Both the position numbers and the translations under genes were made by a program. DNA of 64,000 nucleotides, taken from assembly GCF_009830285.1 (NCBI RefSeq), contig NZ_WUQX01000001.1, positions 806,501-870,500 on the forward strand. Direction: 5' to 3'. The DNA comes from Sporofaciens musculi. GTDB lineage: Bacteria; Bacillota; Clostridia; Lachnospirales; Lachnospiraceae. Under the pieces are notes generated by a model, which was given only the letters and a program-made list of their open reading frames with translations, had not been told where the DNA came from and made no database searches. Shown here one piece after another: positions 7,909-16,869 of the stretch; positions within the stretch are counted from its first letter, which is position 1; every line of letters starts with the position of its first letter.

Positions 7909-9789
7909 GTGCCTGTGTTGACTTCGGAGCAGCAAAAGCGCAAACCAAAACAAAGCAAAATCCGCTATACGGAGTATTACGACCTGCAAAGCATCTTTGA
8001 CAGTCTGTATGCTGACAGCCTGAACGGCAAGACCTTTCAGAACCTCATGCGCCTGATTGCAAGTGAGGAAAACATCAAACTGGCATATCGGACAATTAAG
8101 GGCAACAAAGGAAGCGGTACTCCCGGCGTGGATAAGCGGACAATCAAAGACCTTGCCGCACTTCGTGAGGAACAATACGTCCGGCTTATTCAAAAACAGT
8201 TCAGTTGGTACACTCCCCGCCCGGTGAAACGGGTGGAAATCCCCAAACCCAACGGAAAAACAAGACCGCTGGGGATTCCTACAATTGTTGACCGCATAGT
8301 GCAGCAATGTATTTTACAAGTGCTTGAACCAATCTGTGAAGCAAAGTTCCATGAGCGTTCCAACGGCTTCCGTCCGAACCGCTCTACGGAACACGCCATA
8401 GCACAATGCTGTCGGCTCATGCAGGTACAGCACTTGCATTATGCGGTGGATATTGATATTCGTGGTTTCTTTGATAATGTAAGCCACGGCAAGCTGATAA
8501 GGCAGATGTGGGAAATGGGTATCCGGGACAAAAAGCTGTTGTGTATCGTCAAGCAGATGTTAAAGGCACAGGTGGTACTTCCAGATGGAACGAGGACAAC
8601 TCCAACCAAAGGAACGCCGCAGGGCGGCATTTTGTCGCCACTGCTCTCCAACATAGTGCTGAATGAGCTTGACTGGTGGGTGACTTCCCAGTGGGAGGAA
8701 ATGCCTACCCATTACGAGTACAAAACCCGGCAGAACGCCCACGGTACAGATATTAAAAGTCACACCTACCGGGCGCTCAGGCGGAGCAGACTCAAAGAAA
8801 TGTACATCGTGAGGTACGCTGACGACTTCAAAATCTTTTGCCGGAGCCGGCAGGACGCTGAAAAGGCGTTTGAAGCAACGCGGCTATGGCTAAAAGACCG
8901 GCTCGGGCTGGAAATCAGCCCGGAAAAGTCTAAAGTCATCAATCTAAAACAGCGGTATTCGGAGTTTTTGGGATTCAAGATGAAAGTCTACCCCAAAGGG
9001 AAAAAATACGTGGTCTGTTCACACATGAGCGATAAAGCCATAAAGCAGGCAAAGGGAAAAATATCTGCCGCTATCCGGGCGATACAGAATCCGGCAGATG
9101 ACCGGGCGCAATACATCGCCATTCAGCAATACAATTCCGTGGTTGCCGGACTGCACAATTATTACCGTCTGGCAACACACATCAGCGTAGATTTTCCAAA
9201 GCTGTCCTATGGACTGAAGCTGCAAATGGCAAACAGGCTGCGGGAATTGACATCAAAAGGAAAACTGGAACGTGGATTTATCAAGGAACGGTATGGCAAG
9301 AGTAAACAGCTAAGGTTTCTGAACGGACACCCTCTCATTCCAATGGGATATGTCCAAACAAGAAACGCCCAGCACAAAAAGAAAACCATCAATCGGTATA
9401 CATCGGAGGGACGGGCAGAAATCCATAAAAATCTTGGTATCAATACCGATACGATGATATGGCTCATGAAAAACCTTGTGTTGGACAAAACGATTGAGTT
9501 TGCAGACAACCGGATTTCTCTGTTTGCGGCTCAATATGGGAGGTGCGCCGTAACTGGCGTTGACCTTATGCCGTATGACATTCGCTGTCACCATAAAGTG
9601 CCGCTTGAAAACGGTGGTACAGATGAATACAGCAACCTTGTTCTTGTAACCGAAGCAGTACATATCTTAATCCATGCCACTTTGGGAGAAACAATCCAGA
9701 AGTACCTAAAGGAACTCCAACTGAACAAAAAACAACTGGAAAAACTGAATAAACTGCGAAAACTGGCGGGAACGTCTATAATCGAATAA
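7909..9789 (+). CDS. ltrA: Group II intron-encoded reverse transcriptase/maturase, 626 aa
   Basis: Intron protein with reverse transcriptase motifs KTRPLGIPT, GFRPNRSTEHA, GTPQGGILSP and the catalytic YADD, then a maturase region. A C-terminal HNH module (CAVTG, CHHKVPL, SNLVLV, HILIH) follows. The frame opens at GTG 7909. A second GTG at 7915 is better placed relative to AAAGGGG (7899-7905) and is the more likely start. It differs strongly from the protein in intron 1 in its N-terminus and HNH layout, so this is another intron lineage rather than a copy. Confidence 0.94.
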   Translation: MPVLTSEQQKRKPKQSKIRYTEYYDLQSIFDSLYADSLNGKTFQNLMRLIASEENIKLAYRTIKGNKGSGTPGVDKRTIKDLAALREEQYVRLIQKQFSWYTPRPVKRVEIPKPNGKTRPLGIPTIVDRIVQQCILQVLEPICEAKFHERSNGFRPNRSTEHAIAQCCRLMQVQHLHYAVDIDIRGFFDNVSHGKLIRQMWEMGIRDKKLLCIVKQMLKAQVVLPDGTRTTPTKGTPQGGILSPLLSNIVLNELDWWVTSQWEEMPTHYEYKTRQNAHGTDIKSHTYRALRRSRLKEMYIVRYADDFKIFCRSRQDAEKAFEATRLWLKDRLGLEISPEKSKVINLKQRYSEFLGFKMKVYPKGKKYVVCSHMSDKAIKQAKGKISAAIRAIQNPADDRAQYIAIQQYNSVVAGLHNYYRLATHISVDFPKLSYGLKLQMANRLRELTSKGKLERGFIKERYGKSKQLRFLNGHPLIPMGYVQTRNAQHKKKTINRYTSEGRAEIHKNLGINTDTMIWLMKNLVLDKTIEFADNRISLFAAQYGRCAVTGVDLMPYDIRCHHKVPLENGGTDEYSNLVLVTEAVHILIHATLGETIQKYLKELQLNKKQLEKLNKLRKLAGTSIIE

Positions 9790-9858
9790 CCAATTTTTTA
9801 ATGCTGTAACGAAGTGTGTAAGTTATGTTTAAAACGTAAAATTTCTAAAGTCGATGGG

Positions 9859-9892
9859 GCGCCGTGTGCGGTGAAAGTCGCACGCACGGTGC
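9859..9892 (+). ncRNA. Domain V of group II intron 2
   Basis: GCGCCGTG pairs with CACGGTGC around a GTGAAAGTC centre, which is the standard domain V form. The 3' splice site follows 53 nt later. Confidence 0.88.
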
Positions 9893-9945
9893 TAAGCGGG
9901 GGAAAAGCCGGAAACATTTGAAACTGTAGGCTTACCTATCGCAAT

Positions 9946-10046
9946 CGGGTGCAAAATCGCAGGGCATCAAGCAGCTTATGAGTGGAGGGGGCATTATTAT
10001 TGTGGCGCAGACGGTGATTCCACAGCTCTCCAGCTTGTTTTCATAA
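9946..10046 (+). CDS. Maff2 family protein, exon 2
   Basis: Exon 2 supplies the last two bases of a proline codon and then GAKSQGIKQLMSGGG, followed by a second hydrophobic helix and a TAA stop. The restored 71-residue protein would have two membrane segments separated by a short glycine-rich loop. It lies six bases before the VirB6-like gene. Confidence 0.82.
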
Positions 10047-10051
10047 GATAA

Positions 10052-10924
10052 ATGGGCGGCATCATAGACAAAATCACTGATTTCATAAAGGAGATGCTGC
10101 AGGGGTGGGTACTTAATAACCTTGATACCATGTTTTCCGACGTCAATGATAAGGTCGGCACGATTGCGGGGGAAGTCAGCAAGACGCCAAGCACTTGGAA
10201 CTCCGGCATATTCAGCATGATACGGACATTATCGGAAAACGTGGTAGTCCCCATAGCAGGCATGATAATCAGTTTTGTGCTGATCTATGAGCTGATAACA
10301 ATGGTAATCGACAAAAACAATATGCATGACTTTGATACAAGCCTGTTCTTCCGTTTTTTATTTAAGGCTTGTATCGCTGTCATGCTGCTTTCCAAGACCT
10401 TTGATATAGTCATGGCGGTGTTTGATGTGGGAAGCCATGTGGTGACACAGGCGGCATCTTCCATATCCGGCTCCACAAGCCTTGACGTACAGGCTACCCT
10501 TACCACCATGTTCAACAACCAGATTGACACAATGGGGATAGGGGAGCTTATCGGTCTTGGCATGGAAACTATGGTCATCAGCTTATGTATGAAAATCATG
10601 TCCGTCCTCATCACCGTCATTCTATACGGGCGCATGATTGAAATATACCTTTATGTGTCAGTAGCGCCAATCCCGGCAGCGACAGTTACCAACCGGGAAT
10701 GGGGCACAATCGGGACAAATTATTTAAAAGGGCTTGTGGCTCTTGCATTTCAGGGGTTCTTTATCATGGTGTGCGTGGCGATCTATGCTGTGCTTGTGGC
10801 GAGTGTCGCAGTGGCGGGCAATCTGCACAGTGCATTGTGGTCGGTTGCGGCATATACCGTAATCCTCTGTTTCAGCTTATTTAAGACAGGCTCATTATCA
10901 AAATCAATTTTCAATGCCCATTGA
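10052..10924 (+). CDS. VirB6/TrbL-like conjugal transfer membrane protein
   Basis: A 290-residue polytopic membrane protein with at least five hydrophobic helices (about residues 65-85, 105-125, 175-195, 225-250 and 255-275). It matches the clostridial CD1112-type family, the VirB6-like inner-membrane part of the mating channel. An amphipathic N-terminal segment precedes the helices. It is immediately followed by prgI, virB4 and the cell-wall hydrolase, the standard order for the channel module. Confidence 0.85.
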   Translation: MGGIIDKITDFIKEMLQGWVLNNLDTMFSDVNDKVGTIAGEVSKTPSTWNSGIFSMIRTLSENVVVPIAGMIISFVLIYELITMVIDKNNMHDFDTSLFFRFLFKACIAVMLLSKTFDIVMAVFDVGSHVVTQAASSISGSTSLDVQATLTTMFNNQIDTMGIGELIGLGMETMVISLCMKIMSVLITVILYGRMIEIYLYVSVAPIPAATVTNREWGTIGTNYLKGLVALAFQGFFIMVCVAIYAVLVASVAVAGNLHSALWSVAAYTVILCFSLFKTGSLSKSIFNAH

Positions 10925-10973
10925 GTACGAAAATACTGTACTTATTGGGCATTTCCCACGAAAGGAGCAGACT

Positions 10974-11381
10974 ATGGCAATATCCGTACCAGTGCCGAAA
11001 GACCTGAGTGGAATCAAGACAAAAGTGGCGTTGAACCTTACCAGAAGGCAGATTATCTGCTTTTCGGGAGCCGCCCTTGTGGGAGTGCCATTATATTTCC
11101 TTACAAAAGGAGTATTAGGCACACAGGGGGCGGCGCTTATCATGGTGGGCGCAATGCTGCCATTCTTCTTTTTGGCAATGTATGAAAAAGACGGTTTCCC
11201 GGCAGAGAAGATTTTATACTTCATGCTCCGGCAGAAGGTACTTACGCCGGGAATCAGACCGTATAAATCGGAAAACCTTTACAAGCAGTTGGAGGAACGG
11301 GAAAAAATCAGGAAGGAGGTATGTTTCCTTGAACAAAAAGCAAAAGGCGGGGGCGGCAAAGCCAAAACCGCAGGAAAATAA
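10974..11381 (+). CDS. PrgI family conjugation protein
   Basis: The frame is open from 10914, but AAAGGAG at 10961-10967 points to ATG 10974, giving 135 residues. The product starts with a short PVPKDL segment, followed by two adjacent hydrophobic helices (about 30-70). This is the PrgI layout, a small membrane partner of the VirB4 ATPase. The 3' end overlaps the start of virB4 by 53 bases. Confidence 0.85.
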   Translation: MAISVPVPKDLSGIKTKVALNLTRRQIICFSGAALVGVPLYFLTKGVLGTQGAALIMVGAMLPFFFLAMYEKDGFPAEKILYFMLRQKVLTPGIRPYKSENLYKQLEEREKIRKEVCFLEQKAKGGGGKAKTAGK

Positions 11382-13827
11382 GCGGACACCGGAAAAAGCG
11401 GGACTGACTTTATCGGAAAAGAAACGCCTTGCGGAACTTCGGCGTGTGCTTGCCGGGAACAGTAAAGAGCAGGCGAAGCCGGACACCGCACAGAAAACCA
11501 TTACATTCAAAAAAATGTACCGGGACGGCATCTGTCAGGTGGCGGACAGTTATTACACGAAAATGGTGGAGTTTTTTGACATCAACTATGACTTGCTGGA
11601 GGTGGAGGATCAGGCGGATATTCTGGAAGAATACAGCAAGCTGATTAACTACTTCGATCCGTCCATAAAGTTCCAGCTGTTCTTATTCAACAGGCAGGTC
11701 AGCGAACAGGCTCTTGCGGAGCAGTTTGACATTCCTCTGCAGGAGGATGATTTTGACGATATTCGTGACGAGTACACGCATATGCTAAAGCACCAGTCGG
11801 CAAAAGGCAACAACGGAATCATCAAGTCCAAGTATCTGATTTTCGGCGTGGAAAGCGCCGGGTACAGGGAAGCAAAGAGCAAGTTAAGCAATATTGAAAA
11901 AGACGTGGTACGCAATTTAAACAGTATCGGCACAAACGCCAGAGGTCTTGACGGGAAGGAAAGGCTGCGTATCCTGCATGAGTATTTCAATCAGGGTACA
12001 ATGGAGCCTTTCCGTTTTTCATTTAAGGAGCTGTCAGAATCCGGGAAGTCGGTCAAGGACTATATCGCCCCGCCGGGGTTTGACTTCCGCTATCCGAGCC
12101 GCTTTAAGTCCGGCAGCATCTATGGGAGCGTGTCTTACCTTGATATGATTGCGCCGAAGTTTACGGACGAGATGGTTAAGAAGCTGCTGGATATTGACGA
12201 TAACCTCACACTTACCATGCATATGCAGACCATTGATCCGGTGGAAGCAATCAAGATGATAAAACGTGCGCTCACTGACATTCAGAAAATGAAAATAGAG
12301 GAACAGAAGAAGGCAGTCAGAAGCGGTTACGATATGGATATTCTGCCTACGGACATCGTGACTTATGAGAAGGACACGTTAGAGCTTCTGGACGATTTGA
12401 ACACAAGCAACCAGAAACTTATCAAGATGACCTTCCTCATTGCCTGTTACGGGAGGACGAAGCGGGAACTGGAGAACCTGACGCAGAGGGTGTCCGGCAT
12501 TATCCAGCAGGCAAACTGCAACCTCAGATGCTTGCAGTATTTACAGGAACAGGGGTTAATGGCGAGTGCGCCGATTGGCTGTAATGAGGTGGGGATTGAA
12601 AGAAACCTCACCACTAAAAGCGCCGCTGTCCTTGTGCCTTTCTGCACACAGGAGCTTTTTATGCCTGCGCCCGCCATTTATTACGGTTTGAACGCACTCA
12701 GCAATAACATGATTATGGCAGACCGAAAAAGGCTGCGTACACCGAATGGGGTGATTTTGGGAACGCCGGGAAGTGGCAAGTCTTTCTCCGCAAAGCGGGA
12801 GATTCTCTCCTGTTTCCTTATCACAAAGGACGATATTATTGTCTGCGATCCAGAGGGCGAGTATTTTCCGTTAGTGCAGGCACTTCATGGGCAGGTGGTA
12901 AGGCTTGCCACCAATTCAAAAGACTTCTTAAATCCGATGGACATACAGCTTTCACATAAGGGGGACAAGGAAGCGTTGAAGTTAAAGAGCGATTTCCTGA
13001 TTACCCTGTGCGACTTGATTGCCGGGGGGAAGGACGGTCTGGAGAATGACGAGAAGGGCATCATTGACACCTGCATCAAGCATATTTATGACGGGTATTT
13101 CAAGCACCCGAAGCCGGAGAATATGCCCATACTGGAAGATTTGTATAATGCGCTGTTAAAGTATGAGCCGAGGGACGTTGCGCCGGAGATGCAGAGGGAA
13201 GCGAAGCAGAAGGCGGTACGGATTGCCAATTCCTTAGTGCTGTATGTGCATGGCTCGCAGAATTATTTTAACCACCGTACCAACGTGGACGCACACAACC
13301 GGATCATGTGCTTTGACATTCGGGATTTGGGAAACCAGTTAAAAGAGATAGGGATGCTGATTGTGCAGGATGCGGTCTGGAACAGGGTGTCACAGAACCG
13401 GGAACGGAAAGTTGCCACAAGATACTACTGTGATGAGTTCCATTTGCTCCTGAAGGAAAAGCAGACAGCAGTTTACTCGGTCGAGATATGGAAAAGGTTT
13501 CGGAAGTGGGGCGGAATCCCGACAGGCTTGACGCAGAACGTGGGCGATTTTCTGAAATCGGAGGAAATCGAGGGCATCTTGGGGAACAGCGATTTTGTGT
13601 ACCTGTTAAACCAGAACGCCAAAGACCAGCATATTCTGGCGGATAAGTTGGGATTGTCGGAGAAACAGCTCATGCACGTCACCAATTCCGAGCCGGGAAG
13701 CGGTCTGATATTGTTTGACAACGTGGTTATCCCCTTCGTGGATAAGTACCCGGCAGATACAAAGACCTTTGCGATTATGAATACGAAGCCGGAAGAATCC
13801 GTAACAAAGGGGGATGAGGACAGTTAA
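11329..13827 (+). CDS. virB4: VirB4-like conjugation ATPase
   Basis: The motor ATPase of the conjugation channel. The open frame extends upstream, but AAGGAGG at 11313-11319 sets the start at TTG 11329, giving 832 residues. A lysine-rich head precedes the conserved VirB4 N-domain. Walker A GTPGSGKS is near residue 477, CDPEGEY follows near 505, and the Walker B region RYYCDEFHLL is near 700. The start overlaps the prgI gene and the stop overlaps the next start (TTAATGG), so the genes are translationally linked. Confidence 0.93.
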   Translation: MNKKQKAGAAKPKPQENKRTPEKAGLTLSEKKRLAELRRVLAGNSKEQAKPDTAQKTITFKKMYRDGICQVADSYYTKMVEFFDINYDLLEVEDQADILEEYSKLINYFDPSIKFQLFLFNRQVSEQALAEQFDIPLQEDDFDDIRDEYTHMLKHQSAKGNNGIIKSKYLIFGVESAGYREAKSKLSNIEKDVVRNLNSIGTNARGLDGKERLRILHEYFNQGTMEPFRFSFKELSESGKSVKDYIAPPGFDFRYPSRFKSGSIYGSVSYLDMIAPKFTDEMVKKLLDIDDNLTLTMHMQTIDPVEAIKMIKRALTDIQKMKIEEQKKAVRSGYDMDILPTDIVTYEKDTLELLDDLNTSNQKLIKMTFLIACYGRTKRELENLTQRVSGIIQQANCNLRCLQYLQEQGLMASAPIGCNEVGIERNLTTKSAAVLVPFCTQELFMPAPAIYYGLNALSNNMIMADRKRLRTPNGVILGTPGSGKSFSAKREILSCFLITKDDIIVCDPEGEYFPLVQALHGQVVRLATNSKDFLNPMDIQLSHKGDKEALKLKSDFLITLCDLIAGGKDGLENDEKGIIDTCIKHIYDGYFKHPKPENMPILEDLYNALLKYEPRDVAPEMQREAKQKAVRIANSLVLYVHGSQNYFNHRTNVDAHNRIMCFDIRDLGNQLKEIGMLIVQDAVWNRVSQNRERKVATRYYCDEFHLLLKEKQTAVYSVEIWKRFRKWGGIPTGLTQNVGDFLKSEEIEGILGNSDFVYLLNQNAKDQHILADKLGLSEKQLMHVTNSEPGSGLILFDNVVIPFVDKYPADTKTFAIMNTKPEESVTKGDEDS

Positions 13828-16598
13828 TGGCAGAAAAGAAAGGGAAGAAAAAACAGGATACCGTCTACCGTAAAGAAGCAAATGCGGAGTTTCATAAGGG
13901 AGCTGACAATGCTTTTACGGGCGGCGGCAATGCTGCCTATCAGCCGAGGGATTCCGGCACAGGGAAGCCGGGGCGTGGTTCGGGCGGCAAAAGGCAGACG
14001 GAAAAGAGTATGCAGGCACAGCAGGAAACTTTTGGACAAAAAGTCCAGAAGTCCAAAGAGAGCCAGACGGGAAAAAACAGCACGTTTACAGAGAATAAAA
14101 GCGTGGATTCCCTAAACAGCGATGCCGGACAGCGTAAACCGAACCATGCTTCAAAGGTTCAGGCAAAAAAGCAGATGTACCGGAACACTTCTGGACAAAA
14201 AGTCCAAAAGTCCGAAGCGAAGCCGGGGCAGGAAGAAAAACCGGATTTTGTAAAGGAAAGCAGTGGATTTACCGGGCAGGAGAATTTTAACCAGACGGAG
14301 GACAGAGAGAAGCAACAGCCAGATGCGGAAGATTACCACCGGAGGGACACTTACAGGCAGTCGCAGAAAAAGGGGAAATACCATAAAAAGCGGGTGCAGA
14401 GGGAACACCGGAATAAAGGAAGTACGAAGGAAAAAGCGGAAAATAAAACCTTTACGGAAGAATCTTTTACGGAGAATACCGGGAATCTGTTTCAGGGGGA
14501 AGGGGATTCTGAATTTACCGGAAGTAAAAAGCTGCAAAAGAAACAGCGGCAGGCAGAAAAAGCCGCAAAAAAAGTACAGAAGGCAAGGGCGAAGCTGCCA
14601 AAGACAAGGGAATACACCTTGCAGAGAGTGTTTGACGAGAAAACCGGGAAGGGAAAATATGTGGTTGTCCCTCTGGATAAAGAGAAGCCATTCAAGCAGG
14701 AGGGCATACCCAAAACCACCATGCGCCGGATGCAGAATGAGAGCCGGAATTTCGTGCATGGGAAAATCGCTGAAACGGAGAAAGAAAATTCAGCGGTAGA
14801 GGGCGCACATAAATCGGAGCAGAAAGTGGAAGCGGTTTATTCTTTCGTCAAAAGGCAGGTAAAAGGGAAAGAGCAGAAACAGCGGGCGAAAGTGGCAAAG
14901 CTGGAAAAGAAGCAGTTTAAAAAGGAAGTCAGTTTCCAGTACCAGAAATTCTTGGAAGAAAACCCGCAGATGCAGAAAAAAGCCTTGCAGAAGCGGTTAC
15001 AGAAACAGCGCATCAAACGGGAGTACATCAAGGCGAGGAAGAAAGCAGCGGCAGGAAAAACAGCGGAGCAGGCGTTTGAAAAGACGAAAAACGGTGCGGT
15101 CACTGTGGCGAGGAAGTTACAGGAGTTCGCAAGGAGAAATGCGGGCTTGCTTGTGACGGTGGGCATCATGGCTCTGCTCCTTATGATGATTATGGTTTCC
15201 GTATCGTCCTGTGGGGCGATGTTTGCGGATACGCAGTCCACGATTTTAGCAGCGAGTTATTTAAGCAAGCCGAAAGAGATTGACACCGCTGATTTACAGC
15301 TTACCCGTCTGGAGCTTGACTTGCAGAATGAGATTGACCGGGTGGAAACGGATTATCCGGGGTATGATGAATATTCTTATAATCTTGGGGCAATCGGGCA
15401 TAACCCGTTTACCCTTATCGGCTATTTATCGGCAGTCCATACGGAATTTACCGCAAGTGAGGTGGAAAGCGAAATACAGGCTCTTTTTGATGAGATGTAT
15501 ACGCTCACACTTACGCCGGATACGGAAACGAGGACAAGGACAGTCACAAAGACAGGAACGAGGACGGTCACTGATCCGGTCACAGGGGAGGAAACAGAGG
15601 AAGAATATGAGTATGAGGAGGAAGAAGAATATGAGGTCAGTATCCTCCGGGTGACACTGACGGTCATACCGCTTGAAAGCCTTGTTTCCGGGAAAATGGA
15701 TACGGAGCAGGCGGAGATTTTCGCCATGTACCGGGAAACAAACGGTCTGCTTCAGGAGTTCGCATCGCCGCTTAACCTTTACTGGTATTATTATGTGTCA
15801 AGTTATTACGGATACCGGAAAAATCCAGCCACAGGGAACGAGGAATTTCACCGGGGCGTGGATATAGCTGTACCGACAGGCACAACCGTTTATGCCGCCC
15901 ATGACGGTACGGTGACAGCGGCGGCGTATGACAGCCACTACGGGAATTATGTAGCGATTGAGATAGACGGTTACACAACCAAGTATGCCCACATGGACAG
16001 CATCAGCGTGGGTGCGGGGCAGGAAGTGGAAAAAGGGGCGGTCATCGGCACAACGGGGAATACGGGGAGCAGCATAGGAAGCCATTTGCATATCGAATGT
16101 TTATATGACGGGGAGTATTATAACCCGTTATTTTATTTTGGCGTGGGGGAAGGCACACTGTACGGGGAAACACCGGGCGGTCTGCCGGGGAACGCCATAC
16201 CGCCGGATGCCTATGATGACGCATCAGTGCAGGCTCTTATGGAGGAAGCCGCAAAATACCTCGGCTACCCTTATGTGTGGGGCGGCTCAAACCCTTCCAC
16301 AAGTTTTGACTGTTCCGGCTTTGTCTGTTGGGTATTTACTAACAGCGGGGTGCATAACCTTCCACGAACAACCGCACAGGGGATTTATGACCAGTGTACT
16401 CCGGTTTCCGCATCAGACGCAAAGGCGGGGGACATCATATTTTTTACCGGGACTTACAATTCTGCCGGGGCGGTGAGCCATGTGGGGATTTACTGCGGCA
16501 ACGGAACAATGATTCACTGCGGAGATCCAATCAGCTACGCAAGCATCAACTCGTCTTACTGGCAGAGTCATTTTTACAGTTTCGGAAGATTAAATTAA
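13827..16598 (+). CDS. Conjugation cell-wall hydrolase: M23 peptidase plus NlpC/P60
   Basis: A 923-residue membrane-anchored peptidoglycan hydrolase that would open the wall for the mating channel. Residues 1-430 are a highly charged, low-complexity cytoplasmic head. It includes two GQKVQKS units encoded by copies of the ICE palindromic repeat. One transmembrane helix lies near 437-462. The M23 domain (about 655-770) shows HRGVD and HLHIE zinc ligands. The NlpC/P60 domain (about 805-923) shows the catalytic cysteine in DCSGF and the histidine in SHVGIYCG. The two fused hydrolases match the CD1108-type protein of clostridial ICEs. Confidence 0.92.
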   Translation: MAEKKGKKKQDTVYRKEANAEFHKGADNAFTGGGNAAYQPRDSGTGKPGRGSGGKRQTEKSMQAQQETFGQKVQKSKESQTGKNSTFTENKSVDSLNSDAGQRKPNHASKVQAKKQMYRNTSGQKVQKSEAKPGQEEKPDFVKESSGFTGQENFNQTEDREKQQPDAEDYHRRDTYRQSQKKGKYHKKRVQREHRNKGSTKEKAENKTFTEESFTENTGNLFQGEGDSEFTGSKKLQKKQRQAEKAAKKVQKARAKLPKTREYTLQRVFDEKTGKGKYVVVPLDKEKPFKQEGIPKTTMRRMQNESRNFVHGKIAETEKENSAVEGAHKSEQKVEAVYSFVKRQVKGKEQKQRAKVAKLEKKQFKKEVSFQYQKFLEENPQMQKKALQKRLQKQRIKREYIKARKKAAAGKTAEQAFEKTKNGAVTVARKLQEFARRNAGLLVTVGIMALLLMMIMVSVSSCGAMFADTQSTILAASYLSKPKEIDTADLQLTRLELDLQNEIDRVETDYPGYDEYSYNLGAIGHNPFTLIGYLSAVHTEFTASEVESEIQALFDEMYTLTLTPDTETRTRTVTKTGTRTVTDPVTGEETEEEYEYEEEEEYEVSILRVTLTVIPLESLVSGKMDTEQAEIFAMYRETNGLLQEFASPLNLYWYYYVSSYYGYRKNPATGNEEFHRGVDIAVPTGTTVYAAHDGTVTAAAYDSHYGNYVAIEIDGYTTKYAHMDSISVGAGQEVEKGAVIGTTGNTGSSIGSHLHIECLYDGEYYNPLFYFGVGEGTLYGETPGGLPGNAIPPDAYDDASVQALMEEAAKYLGYPYVWGGSNPSTSFDCSGFVCWVFTNSGVHNLPRTTAQGIYDQCTPVSASDAKAGDIIFFTGTYNSAGAVSHVGIYCGNGTMIHCGDPISYASINSSYWQSHFYSFGRLN
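14029..14051 (-). repeat. Palindromic repeat, copy 5 (inside a coding region)
   Basis: Core GGACAAAAAGTCC, read in frame as FGQKVQKS in the cytoplasmic head of the cell-wall hydrolase. The arms are almost symmetrical, differing at one position from the other copies. Confidence 0.8.
14188..14210 (-). repeat. Palindromic repeat, copy 6 (inside a coding region)
   Basis: Exact reverse complement of copies 1-3, read in frame as SGQKVQKS, 159 bases after copy 5 and in the same reading frame. Confidence 0.8.
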
Positions 16599-16608
16599 GG
16601 AGGCATTT

Positions 16609-16869
16609 ATGACAAAGGAACGCATTGAAAAGGAGCTTTCCAAAGTGGATGCGCAGCTTGAATCCTTGCAGGCGAAAAAGAAGGATTTGGAAGAACAGAA
16701 GCGCATGGCGGAAAGAACAGAAAAAATGGATATTATCGAAAAGCATAAAATCTCGTCCGAGAAGCTGCAATTACTCATTAAATTCAGCGAGGACGAGATT
16801 TTGAAGTTATTGGAAGAAAAAGAAAATGCAAAGGAGATGGCAGGAAATGAAGAAAAAGTTATCAGCTAG
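16609..16869 (+). CDS. DUF4315 family coiled-coil protein
   Basis: An 86-residue, highly charged protein that is almost entirely predicted coiled coil (leucine heptads from residue 5 to 75). It fits DUF4315, which sits between the cell-wall hydrolase and the DUF4366 surface protein in clostridial ICEs. AAGGAGG lies ahead of its ATG. Its 3' end overlaps the next gene start by 23 bases. The role is unknown, probably structural in the transfer machinery. Confidence 0.8.
   Translation: MTKERIEKELSKVDAQLESLQAKKKDLEEQKRMAERTEKMDIIEKHKISSEKLQLLIKFSEDEILKLLEEKENAKEMAGNEEKVIS

Larger units (their letters stand above)
7138..9945 (+). mobile_element. Group II intron 2, inserted in maff2
   Basis: The 2808-nt element starts GTGCG and ends AT. 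A canonical domain V with a GTGAAAGTC-type centre is at 9859-9892. It encodes a reverse transcriptase-maturase-HNH protein (7909-9789) in its fourth domain. The roughly 770-nt 5' part is non-coding and should fold as domains I-III. Exact excision restores the 71-codon maff2 frame, so the intron looks functional. Confidence 0.92.

Noticed and set aside
4501..9789. The two reverse transcriptases as retron or diversity-generating elements
   Set aside because: Both have maturase and HNH domains, lie inside elements with GTGCG starts and domain V hairpins, and exon joining restores host genes. No template/variable repeat pair or msr/msd-like RNA was seen.
14151..14759. 202-codon minus-strand frame opposite the cell-wall hydrolase head
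   Set aside because: It mirrors the lysine/glutamate-rich repeats of the plus strand, giving Leu/Phe-rich text without structure.
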